Below the pieces are notes generated by a model. That model made no database searches and was not told the DNA's origin. It worked only from the letters and a program-made list of their open reading frames with translations. Both the position numbers and the translations under genes were made by a program. This document shows, in pieces, positions 16,484-25,034 of a stretch of 64,000 nucleotides of DNA (within the stretch, counting starts at the first letter, position 1; each line of letters starts with the position of its first letter). Source of the stretch: DASYHS01 sp035998295 (lineage in GTDB: Bacteria; Pseudomonadota; Alphaproteobacteria; Azospirillales; Azospirillaceae). The stretch covers positions 1 to 64,000 of the forward strand of contig NZ_DASYHS010000083.1 in NCBI RefSeq assembly GCF_035998295.1, in the 5' to 3' direction.

Positions 16484-17686
16484 ATGGGTGCTGGTGCGGG
16501 GCTGGTGATCGCGGCGGGAGTGGCCTCGTTGATCCTGGCGATGGGCATACGCCAGTCGTTCGGCATCTTCCTGACGCCGATCGCCGTCGACCTCGAGATC
16601 GGGCGGCAGGCCTTCGGGCTGGCGATCGCGGTGCAGCAGTTGCTGTGGGGGCTCGCCCAGCCGGTGATCGGCGCGATCGCGGACCGCTACGGCGCGATGC
16701 GGGTGACGATGGCCTCGGCCCTGCTGTACGCGGTCGGCCTCGGGCTCGCGACGCTGGCGGCCGATCCGCTGGGCCTGACGCTGACGCTCGGCGTCGTGGT
16801 CGGCATGGCGCTCACCGGCACCACCTACGTCACGGTGCTGGGCGCGGTCGGGCGCGTCGTCCCGCCGGAGCGGCGCAGCATGGCGTTCGGCATCTGCACC
16901 GCGGCCGGCAGCTTCGGCATGTTCGCCGTCGTCCCCGGCGCCCAGGCGTTGCTCGACAGCTTCGGCTGGAAGGACGCCTTCGTGCTGATGGCGATCGGCA
17001 TCAGCCTGCTGGTGCCGCTGTCCCTGGGCTTTCGGGGCAGCGACCGCATGATCGCGCCCAAGGCCGGCGGGCCGGGCATGGGGGCCGCCATCCGCGAGGC
17101 GCGCGAGCACTCCGGCTACCTCCTGCTGATCGCGGGCTTCTTCGTGTGCGGGTTCCACGTCGCCTTCGTCGCGACGCATCTGCCCGCCTTCCTGTCCGAC
17201 CGCGGCCTGCCGCTCGACGTCACGGCCTGGTCGCTGGCGATGATCGGCCTGTTCAACATCTTCGGCAGCTACCTGGCCGGGATGGCCGGCAGCCGCTACC
17301 GCCAGAAGAACGTCCTGGCGGGCATCTATCTCGCGCGCGCGGTCGTCATATCGCTGTTCGTGGTGCTGCCGGTCACGCCGTTCACGGCGATCGCGTTCGG
17401 CGCGGGGATCGGGTTCCTGTGGCTCAGCACCGTGCCGCTGACGAGCGGCCTGGTCGCCCAGATGTTCGGCGTGCGCTACCTGTCGACGCTCTACGGCGTC
17501 GTCTTCGCCTCCCACCAGGTCGGCGCCTTCCTGGGCGCCTGGGGCGGCGGCCTCGCCTACGACCTGCTCGGCAGCTACGACGCCATCTGGTACGCCTCCA
17601 TCGTGCTCGCCCTGTTCGCCGGCCTGATCCACCTGCCGATCGACGACCGGCCGGCGGTGCGCGCGCCGCAGCCGGCGGTGCCGTGA
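16484..17686 (+). CDS. MFS transporter (monocarboxylate/oxalate-formate-like)
   Basis: This 400-residue protein has 12 helices. The N-terminus VASLILAMGIRQSFGIFLTP and the loop GAIADRYGAMRVTM resemble the bacterial MCT/OFA branch of MFS carriers that move small carboxylates. The loop before helix 7 is short. It starts 67 bases after the glycosyltransferase, and its stop codon overlaps the start of a 41-residue membrane peptide. The substrate cannot be inferred beyond a likely anion. Confidence 0.87.
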   Translation: MGAGAGLVIAAGVASLILAMGIRQSFGIFLTPIAVDLEIGRQAFGLAIAVQQLLWGLAQPVIGAIADRYGAMRVTMASALLYAVGLGLATLAADPLGLTLTLGVVVGMALTGTTYVTVLGAVGRVVPPERRSMAFGICTAAGSFGMFAVVPGAQALLDSFGWKDAFVLMAIGISLLVPLSLGFRGSDRMIAPKAGGPGMGAAIREAREHSGYLLLIAGFFVCGFHVAFVATHLPAFLSDRGLPLDVTAWSLAMIGLFNIFGSYLAGMAGSRYRQKNVLAGIYLARAVVISLFVVLPVTPFTAIAFGAGIGFLWLSTVPLTSGLVAQMFGVRYLSTLYGVVFASHQVGAFLGAWGGGLAYDLLGSYDAIWYASIVLALFAGLIHLPIDDRPAVRAPQPAVP

Positions 17687-17811
17687 TGCACGCCCGGGCG
17701 GCCTCCTGGGCGGTGGCGGTGCTGCTGGTCGCGGGCGGCCTGGTGCTGTGGCGCGACTACGGCCTCGCGGTCGCGATGTCCGACGGCGCCTGGCTCTGCC
17801 TCGTCCGCTAA
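17686..17811 (+). CDS. 41-residue single-pass membrane peptide
   Basis: The ATG overlaps the MFS stop (TGATG). The product has a short N-terminus (MHARAAS), one hydrophobic helix of about 17 residues (WAVAVLLVAGGLVLW) and a soluble tail ending SDGAWLCLVR with one cysteine. The overlap and a hydrophobic core of helix length favour a real gene. It could be an accessory peptide of the permease. No family is recognised. Confidence 0.55.
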   Translation: MHARAASWAVAVLLVAGGLVLWRDYGLAVAMSDGAWLCLVR

Positions 17812-17820
17812 CAGAATTTG

Positions 17821-17851
17821 CTTCAGACCTCGGGAAAATCACGATCTGAAG
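17821..17851. terminator. inverted repeat after the MFS operon
   Basis: CTTCAGA (17821-17827) pairs with TCTGAAG (17845-17851) around a 17-base loop, in the spacer between two convergent units. The stem is short and lacks a T-run, so terminator function is only suggested by position. Confidence 0.3.
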
Positions 17852-17906
17852 ACGAAGGGCGGCTCTCCATGGCTCTCGGCGTCGGTACCGGACTGTCTTG
17901 AGCCGT

Positions 17907-18194
17907 TCAGAGATGACGCTCCCAATCCTGCCGCCCATGCAGCACGCGGACGATCAAAATGTAGTCGTCTCTGATAAGGTAGACGATGACATGCGTGCTA
18001 TAAAAATAGAATCGAACGGGCGGCGTGAATTCAGTTCTCTCGCGCGCGGAAAAAGGATGCTCGGCAAGAAATTCGAAACTCTCAATGATGCCGGTGTGAT
18101 ACTGCTCGGCCTGTTCTATTCCAAAATGTTGTGCGCCGTACAAGTAAATGCCGATGATATCCTCGTCGGCCTGCTCGGTTGTCTTAAATTTCAT
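17907..18194 (-). CDS. parE: ParE/RelE superfamily toxin
   Basis: This 95-residue type II toxin begins MKFKTTEQADEDIIGIYLYG and ends FYFYSTHVIVYLIRDDYILI then VRVLHGRQDWERHL. That order is ParE: N-terminal helical hairpin, central beta-sheet, and a C-terminal R-V-L-H-[GR]-[RS]-[MQ]-[DN] strand. ParE toxins poison DNA gyrase. ATG at 18194 lies inside the last codons of the antitoxin gene (11-base overlap), as is normal for this pair; the longer upstream frame was rejected. The DNA is clearly more AT-rich than its neighbours, which points to transfer. Confidence 0.92.
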   Translation of the reverse strand: MKFKTTEQADEDIIGIYLYGAQHFGIEQAEQYHTGIIESFEFLAEHPFSARERTEFTPPVRFYFYSTHVIVYLIRDDYILIVRVLHGRQDWERHL

Positions 18195-18441
18195 TCTTCG
18201 TGGCCGTATCGGCCCGGCGGCGCGCTTCCCGCAAAATGTCCGCTGTAGTCCGGCTGCTGACCCCGCTGGCAAGCCCCTCGTCGATCAGCCCTTGCAACTC
18301 GGTAAGCTTGGCTGCGCGTTCCTGGTCACGCCGGATCAGATCCCGAACGTAATCGCTGGCATTGCTGTAACGGCCGGTCCGGGTCTGGGCCTCGACCCAA
18401 TCCTTCATCGGATCAGGCAGGGATACGTTCATCGTTGCCAT
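18184..18441 (-). CDS. parD: ParD-like antitoxin, ribbon-helix-helix
   Basis: This 85-residue protein has an N-terminal ribbon-helix-helix DNA-binding domain (MNVSLPDPMKDWVEAQ, then SNASDYVRDLIRRDQ) and a disordered C-terminal toxin-binding tail. It neutralises ParE and represses its own operon. ATG at 18441 follows GGGAGG by a good spacing; an in-frame ATG at 18432 is the alternative. It is the first gene of the pair. Confidence 0.93.
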   Translation of the reverse strand: MATMNVSLPDPMKDWVEAQTRTGRYSNASDYVRDLIRRDQERAAKLTELQGLIDEGLASGVSSRTTADILREARRRADTATKNEI

Positions 18442-18460
18442 AGGCACCTCCCACATCAAA

Positions 18461-18489
18461 ATTCGACAGATAATGCCAAAGTTTGTCAA
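18461..18489 (-). promoter_or_regulatory. promoter of the parDE pair
   Basis: A perfect -35 box TTGACA (18484-18489 on the minus strand) is followed after 17 bases by TCGAAT (18461-18466), 20 bases before the antitoxin ATG. The short leader leaves room for ParD autorepression at the promoter. Confidence 0.6.
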
Positions 18490-18582
18490 GGCAAGGGCCG
18501 CTCGAGACCCTTGATTTGCTAGGTGGGTCGCCCCGATGCGGCTCCCATGCGTTGACCTTCCGACACGATGCGGAGGGCGGGC

Positions 18583-19359
18583 ATGGCGGACGGGGGCAGC
18601 GAGGCGCGGGCGGTCGAGCGGGAGCGGTGGCGCACGCTCAGGCTGATCGAGGGATGGCTCGAAGGGCCGATGATGGTGCTCGGCCTCGTATGGCTGGCGC
18701 TGCTGGTGGTGGAGCTGACCTCGGGGCTGAGCCGGTTCCTGCGCGATATCGGGACGCTGATCTGGATCGCGTTCCTGTTCGACTTCGCCCTGCGCTTCAT
18801 CCTGGCCCCGAACAAGCTCGCCTTTCTCCGGCGCAACGTGCTGACGGTGGTCTCGCTCGCCCTTCCGGCCTTCCGGACCTTGCGGGTCCTTCGGCTGGCG
18901 GGGGCGGCGCGCGGGCTGCGCCTCGTCCGCGTGCTGGGCACGCTGAACCGCGGCCTCGCCTCCGTGCGCCGGGCGACGCGGCGGCGCGGCCTCGGCTACG
19001 TGCTGCTCGCCAGCGTCCTGGTGGTCGTGGGGGGCTCGGCGGGGCTGTTCGCGCTCGAGCGCGGGCTGGCCGCCGCGGGCGGGGGCTTCGACAGCTACGC
19101 GACCTCGCTCTGGTGGACCGCGAGGATCGTGATGACGGTCGGGCCGGAGTTCTGGCCGCAGACCCCCGAGGGACGCCTGCTCGCCCTGGTGCTGGCGCTC
19201 TACGGCTACGCCACCTTCGGCTACGTGACGGCGGCGCTCGCCAGCCTGTTCGTCGACCGCGACGCGGCGAGCGTCAAGGGCGAGGTCGTCGGCCGCCGCC
19301 GCATCGAAGCGCTCCACGCCGAGATCCGCGCGCTCCGGGAGGACTTGCGCAGGCGATGA
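18583..19359 (+). CDS. voltage-gated ion-channel-like membrane protein with unusual pore loop
   Basis: This 258-residue protein has six hydrophobic segments. Segment four reads RTLRVLRLAGAARGLRLVR, with arginine roughly every third position like a voltage sensor. The pore region reads SLWWTARIVMTVGPEFWPQT: it has the W-W and T-V-G of potassium channels but PEFWP replaces the Y-G-D of the selectivity filter. The C-terminus is a short basic helix that could be a coiled coil. ATG at 18583 has a ribosome site GGAGGG at proper spacing. Ion selectivity is therefore uncertain. Confidence 0.8.
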   Translation: MADGGSEARAVERERWRTLRLIEGWLEGPMMVLGLVWLALLVVELTSGLSRFLRDIGTLIWIAFLFDFALRFILAPNKLAFLRRNVLTVVSLALPAFRTLRVLRLAGAARGLRLVRVLGTLNRGLASVRRATRRRGLGYVLLASVLVVVGGSAGLFALERGLAAAGGGFDSYATSLWWTARIVMTVGPEFWPQTPEGRLLALVLALYGYATFGYVTAALASLFVDRDAASVKGEVVGRRRIEALHAEIRALREDLRRR

Positions 19360-19435
19360 CCTTCCGGCCGGGGTTCCAGCATTCGGATCGTTCATGCTAG
19401 GTTCCCGCGTCGGCACCGTGACCCGAGGACAGGGC

Positions 19436-21772
19436 ATGTCAGATCCGTTCAGCTACGACGACCCGCTCGGCCACGCCTCGGCCGAACCGGCACCGCCGGC
19501 GCGCCCGTCGTTCCGGTACCTGGAGACGCTGAACGCGGTCCAGCGCGAGGCGGTCGAGGCGCTGGACGGGCCGGTCCTGGTGCTGGCCGGTGCCGGCACC
19601 GGCAAGACCCGGGTGCTGACGACCCGGCTCGGCCATCTGCTGATGACGCGCAGGGCCTCGCCGTTCCAGATCCTGGCCGTCACCTTCACCAACAAGGCCG
19701 CGCGCGAGATGCGCGCGCGCGTCGAGGCGCTGATCGGCCAGCCCGCGGAAGGCTGGTGGCTCGGCACCTTCCACGCGCTGGCGGCCCGCATCCTGCGCCG
19801 CCACGCCGAGCTGATCGGTTTGCAGCCGAGCTTCACGATCTTGGACACAGACGATCAGATCAGGCTGGTCAAGCAGCTGCTCGCGGCCGAGAACATCGAC
19901 GACAAGAAATGGCCGGCCCGCGCGCTGCTCGGCGTGATCGAGCGCTGGAAGGACCGCGGCCTGACGCCCGACCGCCTCAAGCAGGAGGACGCCGGCGACG
20001 TCGCCGGCGGGCGCATCCTGGCGCTCTACCGCGCCTACCAGGACCGGCTGCGGACGCTGAACGCCTGCGATTTCGGCGACCTCCTGCTGCACAACCTGAC
20101 GCTCTTCCAGCAGCATCCCGACGTGCTGGCGGAGTATCACCGGCGCTTCCGCTACCTGCTCGTCGACGAGTACCAGGACACCAACGTCGCGCAGTATCTC
20201 TGGCTCAGGCTGCTGGCCCAGGGGCACAAGAACATCTGCTGCGTCGGCGACGACGACCAGTCCATCTACGGCTGGCGCGGCGCGGAGGTCGGCAACATCC
20301 TGCGCTTCGAGCACGACTTCCCCGGCGCGCGCGTGATCCGGCTCGAACAGAACTACCGCTCGACCGGCCACATCCTCGCCGCCGCCTCGGGCGTCATCGC
20401 CCACAACAAGGGGCGGCTCGGCAAGACCTTGTGGACGCAGTCCGACCTCGGCGAGAAGGTCCGCGTGCGCGCGATCTGGGACGGCGAGGAGGAGGCGCGC
20501 TGGGTCGGCGACGAGGTCGAGGCGCTGCAGCGCCAGAAGGTCGGGCTCGACAGCATCGCCGTGCTGGTCCGCGCCGGCTTCCAGACCCGCGAGTTCGAGG
20601 AGCGCTTCCTGACGCTCGGGCTGCCCTACCGGGTTGTCGGGGGCCTGCGCTTCTACGAGCGGCAGGAGATCCGCGACGCGATCGCCTATCTGCGGGTGAT
20701 CCAGTCGCCCGCCGACGACCTCGCCTTCGAGCGCATCGTCAACCTGCCCAAGCGCGGGATCGGCCCGGCGACGCTGCAGCAGGTCAACCAGATCGCCCGC
20801 GCCGCCGGGGTCGCGATGACCGAGGCGGCGTGGCGGCTGTGCGGGACCGACGAGCTGAAGCCGAAGGTGCGCTCGACGCTCCGGGGCGTGCTCGACGACT
20901 TCTTCCGCTGGAAGGGCCTGTCGGCGACGATGGCCCACAACGACCTGGCGCAGCTCGTCCTCGACGAGAGCGGCTACACGGCGATGTGGCAGGCCGACAA
21001 GTCCCCCGAGGCCCCGGGGCGCCTGGAGAACCTGAAGGAGCTGGTCGCGGCCATGGGCGAGTTCGAGAGCCTGTCCGGCTTTCTCGAGCATGTCAGCCTC
21101 GTGATGGACCAGAACGACGCCTCGTCGGGCGAGATGGTGACCTTGATGACGCTGCACGGCGCCAAGGGGCTGGAGTTCGACTACGTCTTCCTGCCGGGCT
21201 GGGAGGAGGGCGTCTTCCCGAACCAGCGCGCGCTCGACGAAACCGGCATCGCCGGGCTGGAGGAGGAGCGCAGACTGGCCTATGTCGGCCTCACCCGCGC
21301 GCGGCGCCGGGCCTATGTCAGCCACGCCGCGAACCGGCGCATCCACGGCTCCTGGGCCAGCACGCTGCCCTCGCGCTTCATCGACGAGCTTCCCGCGGAC
21401 CATGTCGAGGCCGAGGCCGCGACCGGCCTGCACGGCGGCGGCTTCGGCGAGGGTGCGGGCTTCGGGGGCGGTTTCGGCGGCGCAGGGTTCGGCGGCGGCG
21501 GCTTCGGCGGCGGGGGCTTCGGCGGCTGGGCGAAGACCCCGCCGCGCCAGCCCCCGGGCCGCAACCTCGTGATCGACGGCTCGGCCCGCGAGGTCCAGGC
21601 GCGGCCGCGGCCCGCCAAGGCCTTCGACGCCGGCGACCGGATCTTCCACCAGAAGTTCGGCTACGGGACCGTCATTTCGGTCGATGCCGACAAGCTGGAG
21701 ATCGCCTTCGACCAGGCCGGGACGAAGAAGGTGATGGACAGCTTCGTCGTCCCGGCCACGCAAGCCGGCTGA
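19436..21772 (+). CDS. uvrD: UvrD/PcrA-type DNA helicase
   Basis: This 778-residue superfamily 1A 3'-5' helicase acts in nucleotide excision and mismatch repair. Motifs appear in order: Q-motif/LNAVQREAVEAL, Walker A AGAGTGKT at about 51-58, VDEYQDTN, GDDDQSIYGWRGA, LEQNYRST, TLHGAKGLEFDYVFLPGWEE and EERRLAYVGLTRAR. A C-terminal Tudor-like domain (AGDRIFHQKFGYGTVISVDA) is the RNA-polymerase contact of PcrA/UvrD. Between core and Tudor lies a 30-residue run of G-F-G-G repeats (around residues 666-698), a longer Gly-rich linker than usual. ATG at 19436 was preferred over an upstream start with no matching sequence. Confidence 0.95.
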   Translation: MSDPFSYDDPLGHASAEPAPPARPSFRYLETLNAVQREAVEALDGPVLVLAGAGTGKTRVLTTRLGHLLMTRRASPFQILAVTFTNKAAREMRARVEALIGQPAEGWWLGTFHALAARILRRHAELIGLQPSFTILDTDDQIRLVKQLLAAENIDDKKWPARALLGVIERWKDRGLTPDRLKQEDAGDVAGGRILALYRAYQDRLRTLNACDFGDLLLHNLTLFQQHPDVLAEYHRRFRYLLVDEYQDTNVAQYLWLRLLAQGHKNICCVGDDDQSIYGWRGAEVGNILRFEHDFPGARVIRLEQNYRSTGHILAAASGVIAHNKGRLGKTLWTQSDLGEKVRVRAIWDGEEEARWVGDEVEALQRQKVGLDSIAVLVRAGFQTREFEERFLTLGLPYRVVGGLRFYERQEIRDAIAYLRVIQSPADDLAFERIVNLPKRGIGPATLQQVNQIARAAGVAMTEAAWRLCGTDELKPKVRSTLRGVLDDFFRWKGLSATMAHNDLAQLVLDESGYTAMWQADKSPEAPGRLENLKELVAAMGEFESLSGFLEHVSLVMDQNDASSGEMVTLMTLHGAKGLEFDYVFLPGWEEGVFPNQRALDETGIAGLEEERRLAYVGLTRARRRAYVSHAANRRIHGSWASTLPSRFIDELPADHVEAEAATGLHGGGFGEGAGFGGGFGGAGFGGGGFGGGGFGGWAKTPPRQPPGRNLVIDGSAREVQARPRPAKAFDAGDRIFHQKFGYGTVISVDADKLEIAFDQAGTKKVMDSFVVPATQAG

Positions 21773-21784
21773 GGATCGTTCCCG

Positions 21785-22624
21785 TCAGGCTACGGCGAGC
21801 GCCGGGGCCAGCGTCTCCTCGCGCGTCCTGACCTTCCGGGTCGCGAGCTGCGTCAGGTCGAAATTCTGGTTCGCCTTCTCGACCGCGGTCGGGAAGGCCG
21901 CCTCCACCTGTGCCATCGCGTCCATTCGGGCGGCGTTCATGCGGGCCATCGCCGCGGCCTCGGCGGCGGTGGGGTTGCCCGCGGGGTCGTCCTGGATCGC
22001 GAACAGCTCGCTCTCGTAGCAGCGGCGCTGGGCGATGCCCAGCGAGCGCGACGCGCCGCCGTTGCTGTCGTAGCGGATCTGGAACCAGGCTTCGGCCCGG
22101 TCGCCGGCCTGCACGGCGGCGTGCAGGCTGGGGCTGTGCGCGAGCAGGCCGTTATAGGCGAGCGAGAAGAGGACCGCGCGCTCCGGCGAGGGCGGAACCC
22201 CGGCGAGCCAGCCGTCGATCTGCGACTCGTAGGTCGCGCTGCAGGCGTCGAAGGGGCCGCGTGCCTCCAGGGCGCTCGCGAAGGCGAACCGCGTCCGAAG
22301 GCCCGGGACGCCGGCGGTGGCGCGCTCCGCCATCACCGCATCCAGGCCGGATTGCAGCGCGGCATTGGTCTTGGCCGCGGCGACGGCCGCGCCGAGCCGG
22401 TCGATCCAGGGCTTCTCCTGCGCGGCTTCGGGGTCGATCCCCATCGCGGCCAGGACGGCCCGGCCGACCGGCGTGCCGAAGGTCGAGATGTTGAACCCGA
22501 TCCCGATCGTCGCGATGCCGCGGATGTCGAGATAGGGCGCCATCTGCACGCCCTCCGCCGTGGAGATCAGCGAGAAGCGCGTGGACTGGTATGCGTCGGT
22601 CGTGGCTGCGCGGAAAGAGATCAT
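21785..22624 (-). CDS. T4-lysozyme-like muramidase (GH24)
   Basis: Residues 24-43 (EGVQMAPYLDIRGIATIGIG) carry the GH24 catalytic triad at exact spacing: Glu24, Asp33, Thr39, matching Glu11, Asp20 and Thr26 of T4 lysozyme. The family's FxxAYN-like stretch appears as LFSLAYNGLLA, and the C-terminal R-R-x-x-E helix appears as IAQRRCYESELF. At 279 residues it is longer than the usual 150-180, with a helical Ala-rich insert around 60-110 and an extra C-terminal tail. No signal peptide or holin is present. It could be a phage relic, an effector, or a wall-remodelling enzyme exported another way. Confidence 0.75.
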   Translation of the reverse strand: MISFRAATTDAYQSTRFSLISTAEGVQMAPYLDIRGIATIGIGFNISTFGTPVGRAVLAAMGIDPEAAQEKPWIDRLGAAVAAAKTNAALQSGLDAVMAERATAGVPGLRTRFAFASALEARGPFDACSATYESQIDGWLAGVPPSPERAVLFSLAYNGLLAHSPSLHAAVQAGDRAEAWFQIRYDSNGGASRSLGIAQRRCYESELFAIQDDPAGNPTAAEAAAMARMNAARMDAMAQVEAAFPTAVEKANQNFDLTQLATRKVRTREETLAPALAVA

Positions 22625-22706
22625 GCCCGTTCACCTGTTCGCGGAAGGGCTGCAGTCTAGAGCCGCCCCCGCGCGCCGTCAAAAGGAACGGGCCGGCAGC
22701 ACCCTC

Positions 22707-23435
22707 CTACTGCGCGCGCAGTTCCTCCCGGTGGGCGCGGACCATGTCCCCGAGGGTGGCGAAGTGGAAATCGATCCGGTAGTCCCCCGGCGGCGGCGGG
22801 GTCGCCCCGAAGCCGTCGGCCCCCCGCCGGCGGTCGATCCAGGCGGTGGCCAGGCCGTGCGCCGTCGCCGGCACGTGGTCGTGGAACAGGCTCTGCGCGG
22901 TGTGCAGGATGTCGGTCTTCTCGAACCCGAACTCCCGCTTCACGTGGTCGATCAGGTATTCGAAGTTCCGGGGCGAGGGCTTGTACGAGCCCACGTCCTG
23001 GGCGGTGTAGATCGCGTCCCACGGGTCGCCCAGGCGCCTGGACGCGCCGCTGTAGCTCTCGCGGTCGCAATTGGTCAGCGTGATCAGCGTGTAGTGTTCC
23101 TTCAGGTAGCGCAGCGCCGCCGCCGAGTCGTCGAAGGCCGGCCAGTCGCCGACCGAGGCGCCGAAGCGCGCGGCCTCCTCCTCGCCCGCCGCGATGCCCC
23201 AGTCCTTCGCGAGCGTCCGGTACACCGCCGACAGCAGGTCGCGGTAGAGCATGTCCGGCGCTTCGGCCTGCTGCGCGGATTCGGCCCGGGCGAACAGCTC
23301 GAGCACGCGCTCGGCTCCCGGCGGATCGTCCAGCCTCGCCAGCAGCGGCGCCAGGGCGCGGAGGATCCCGGTCTCCCAGTCGATGACGGTGCCGAAGGTG
23401 TCGAAGGTCAGGACCCGGTAGTCGGCAAGGCTCAT
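22707..23435 (-). CDS. haloacid dehalogenase type II-like HAD hydrolase
   Basis: This 242-residue HAD enzyme has the nucleophile in VLTFDTFGTVIDWE (motif I), the motif II threonine in LITLTNCDRESY, the lysine in GSYKPSPRNFEYLI and the acidic motif near DHVPATAHGLATAWIDRR. Type II 2-haloacid dehalogenases share this layout and convert 2-haloacids to 2-hydroxyacids. ATG at 23435 follows GAGGAGA; an upstream in-frame start lacks support. Its position beside a lactate-permease-family gene is suggestive, but that gene belongs to the next operon. Confidence 0.85.
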   Translation of the reverse strand: MSLADYRVLTFDTFGTVIDWETGILRALAPLLARLDDPPGAERVLELFARAESAQQAEAPDMLYRDLLSAVYRTLAKDWGIAAGEEEAARFGASVGDWPAFDDSAAALRYLKEHYTLITLTNCDRESYSGASRRLGDPWDAIYTAQDVGSYKPSPRNFEYLIDHVKREFGFEKTDILHTAQSLFHDHVPATAHGLATAWIDRRRGADGFGATPPPPGDYRIDFHFATLGDMVRAHREELRAQ

Positions 23436-23507
23436 GGAGTGTCTCCTCGGTCGGTCGGGCGATGGTAGCGCCACCGGGCCGGCCATGCGACGGCGAAAGG
23501 GGAATGA

Positions 23508-24956
23508 TTACCCCAGGACGAGGAGCGCGGCGACCATAGAAAGCAGCAGAAGCGGCGCGGCGCCAAGCGGCCACGCACGCCGGTAGACGGCATGTTCCAG
23601 GTCGGTCTGCCGGGCCAGCGCGCAGCCCATCGCGACCCGGACCGGCGACAGCATCGTCAGCGCGGCGGCCGCGGTGTTCTGGATCGCCGCGACCTGGACG
23701 AGCGGAAGCCCGCTTTGCGCTGCGATGCCCGCCTGCGCGGCCATGAGCAGTCCGTTCGAAGCGTTGCCGCTGCCGGCCAGGAACCCGAAGGCTCCGGCAA
23801 GCCAGGGGGTCGATACCACCGCATAGGGTCCGAGGGCCTGGCCGAGCCCGGCCGCAAGCGCTCCGGCCATCCCCGAGTCGGCCATGATCCGTGCCATCAC
23901 CAGATAGATGGCGATCGTCAGGATCGCCTTGCGGCCGCGCGACCACGTCGTTCGGGCCGCGCCGGCAATCGCGCCGATGCGGCCCGACACGCAGGCGGCG
24001 ATCAATCCGACGGCGACGAGCCAGGAGCCGGGATGCAGCGCCGGATACCACGTCGTGGCGTCGGTGAAGGGTTGTATCGCCGCGACCTGTGCGAGCCACG
24101 CGTTCAGGGCGGGAACGGCTCGGCTGGCGGCGAGGCCGGCGATCAGCGCGGTGTAGGGCAGCGCCACTCCCAGCGCCGACTTCCACCGGCCTTCGTCCGG
24201 CCGCTCATCGCGCCAGAATTGCAGCGCGACCAGTGGGCCCAGGGCGGCCATGCCGGCGATCTCCGGGCCCAGCCGCTGGTTGGCCGCGATCAGCAGCAGC
24301 AATGCCGCCGCCATCCACGCCAGGTCCGCCAGCATGTGCCGGACGTTGTTCTCCAGTCCGGCGGCGGCGGCCATGCGCCAGAAAAGGACGAGCCAGGCCG
24401 ACAGCAGGGGGACGCTCAGGATCGCGCTCTCGACGCCGAGTTCGCGAGGCGTGATCCCGGCGAAGGCGGCGCCCACGATCGTTCCGTTCGCCATGGCCCC
24501 CCAGGGTACGAGCACCTGGCTGAACAGTCCCAGCGTCACGACGTTGAGGGGCGAGATGCCGGTGCGGAGCAGGATCGCGATCGTCGTGACCTGGCCCACG
24601 CCGAACCCCGTCGCCGCTTCGGCGAACGGACCGATGAGAAAGCACGCGGCGAACGTGCGCCGGCGATTGAGCCAGGCCGAGGCCGGCTCGGCTCCCTCGC
24701 CCTCGACGCCCGTCGACGAGAGGACCTCGCGGAAGAACAGTCCGCCGAGGATGACGGCGCCGACGAACCAGGCGAGCCACAGCCCCTTCATGCTCGCCGT
24801 CAGGACGTCGGCCATCTCCATCGATGCCGGTGCCGTGGTCGACGCGACGGCGACCGTGATCGCGACGCCGCACAGCCCCGCCCCGATCGGGCCCGTCCGG
24901 CCGCTGGCGATGAGGACGGCGACCGCCAGCAGGGGGAGCGACCAGACGAGATGCAT
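23508..24956 (-). CDS. L-lactate permease family transporter
   Basis: This 482-residue protein has about 13 helices. Family marks are GPFAEAATGFGVGQVTTIAI near residue 110 and LAGSGNASNGLLMAAQAG near residue 395. LldP/GlcA proteins carry lactate and glycolate with protons. It is shorter than E. coli LldP (551). It lies 78 bases after the flavoprotein gene on the same strand and is probably the fourth gene of the carrier-citrate-synthase operon. There it could move the hydroxy-acid product or a precursor across the inner membrane (inference). Confidence 0.88.
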   Translation of the reverse strand: MHLVWSLPLLAVAVLIASGRTGPIGAGLCGVAITVAVASTTAPASMEMADVLTASMKGLWLAWFVGAVILGGLFFREVLSSTGVEGEGAEPASAWLNRRRTFAACFLIGPFAEAATGFGVGQVTTIAILLRTGISPLNVVTLGLFSQVLVPWGAMANGTIVGAAFAGITPRELGVESAILSVPLLSAWLVLFWRMAAAAGLENNVRHMLADLAWMAAALLLLIAANQRLGPEIAGMAALGPLVALQFWRDERPDEGRWKSALGVALPYTALIAGLAASRAVPALNAWLAQVAAIQPFTDATTWYPALHPGSWLVAVGLIAACVSGRIGAIAGAARTTWSRGRKAILTIAIYLVMARIMADSGMAGALAAGLGQALGPYAVVSTPWLAGAFGFLAGSGNASNGLLMAAQAGIAAQSGLPLVQVAAIQNTAAAALTMLSPVRVAMGCALARQTDLEHAVYRRAWPLGAAPLLLLSMVAALLVLG

Positions 24957-25034
24957 CGGTGCACGATCGGGTTCGGTTGCTTGTCGGTGAAGGGGGCTTC
25001 GACCGTCCGCTCTCGGCGGGTCCTGCTGCCGTCC

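Noticed and set aside
17898..18248. Plus-strand frame opposite the toxin gene
   Set aside because: The minus-strand ParDE pair explains this DNA with matching motifs, overlap, ribosome site and promoter.
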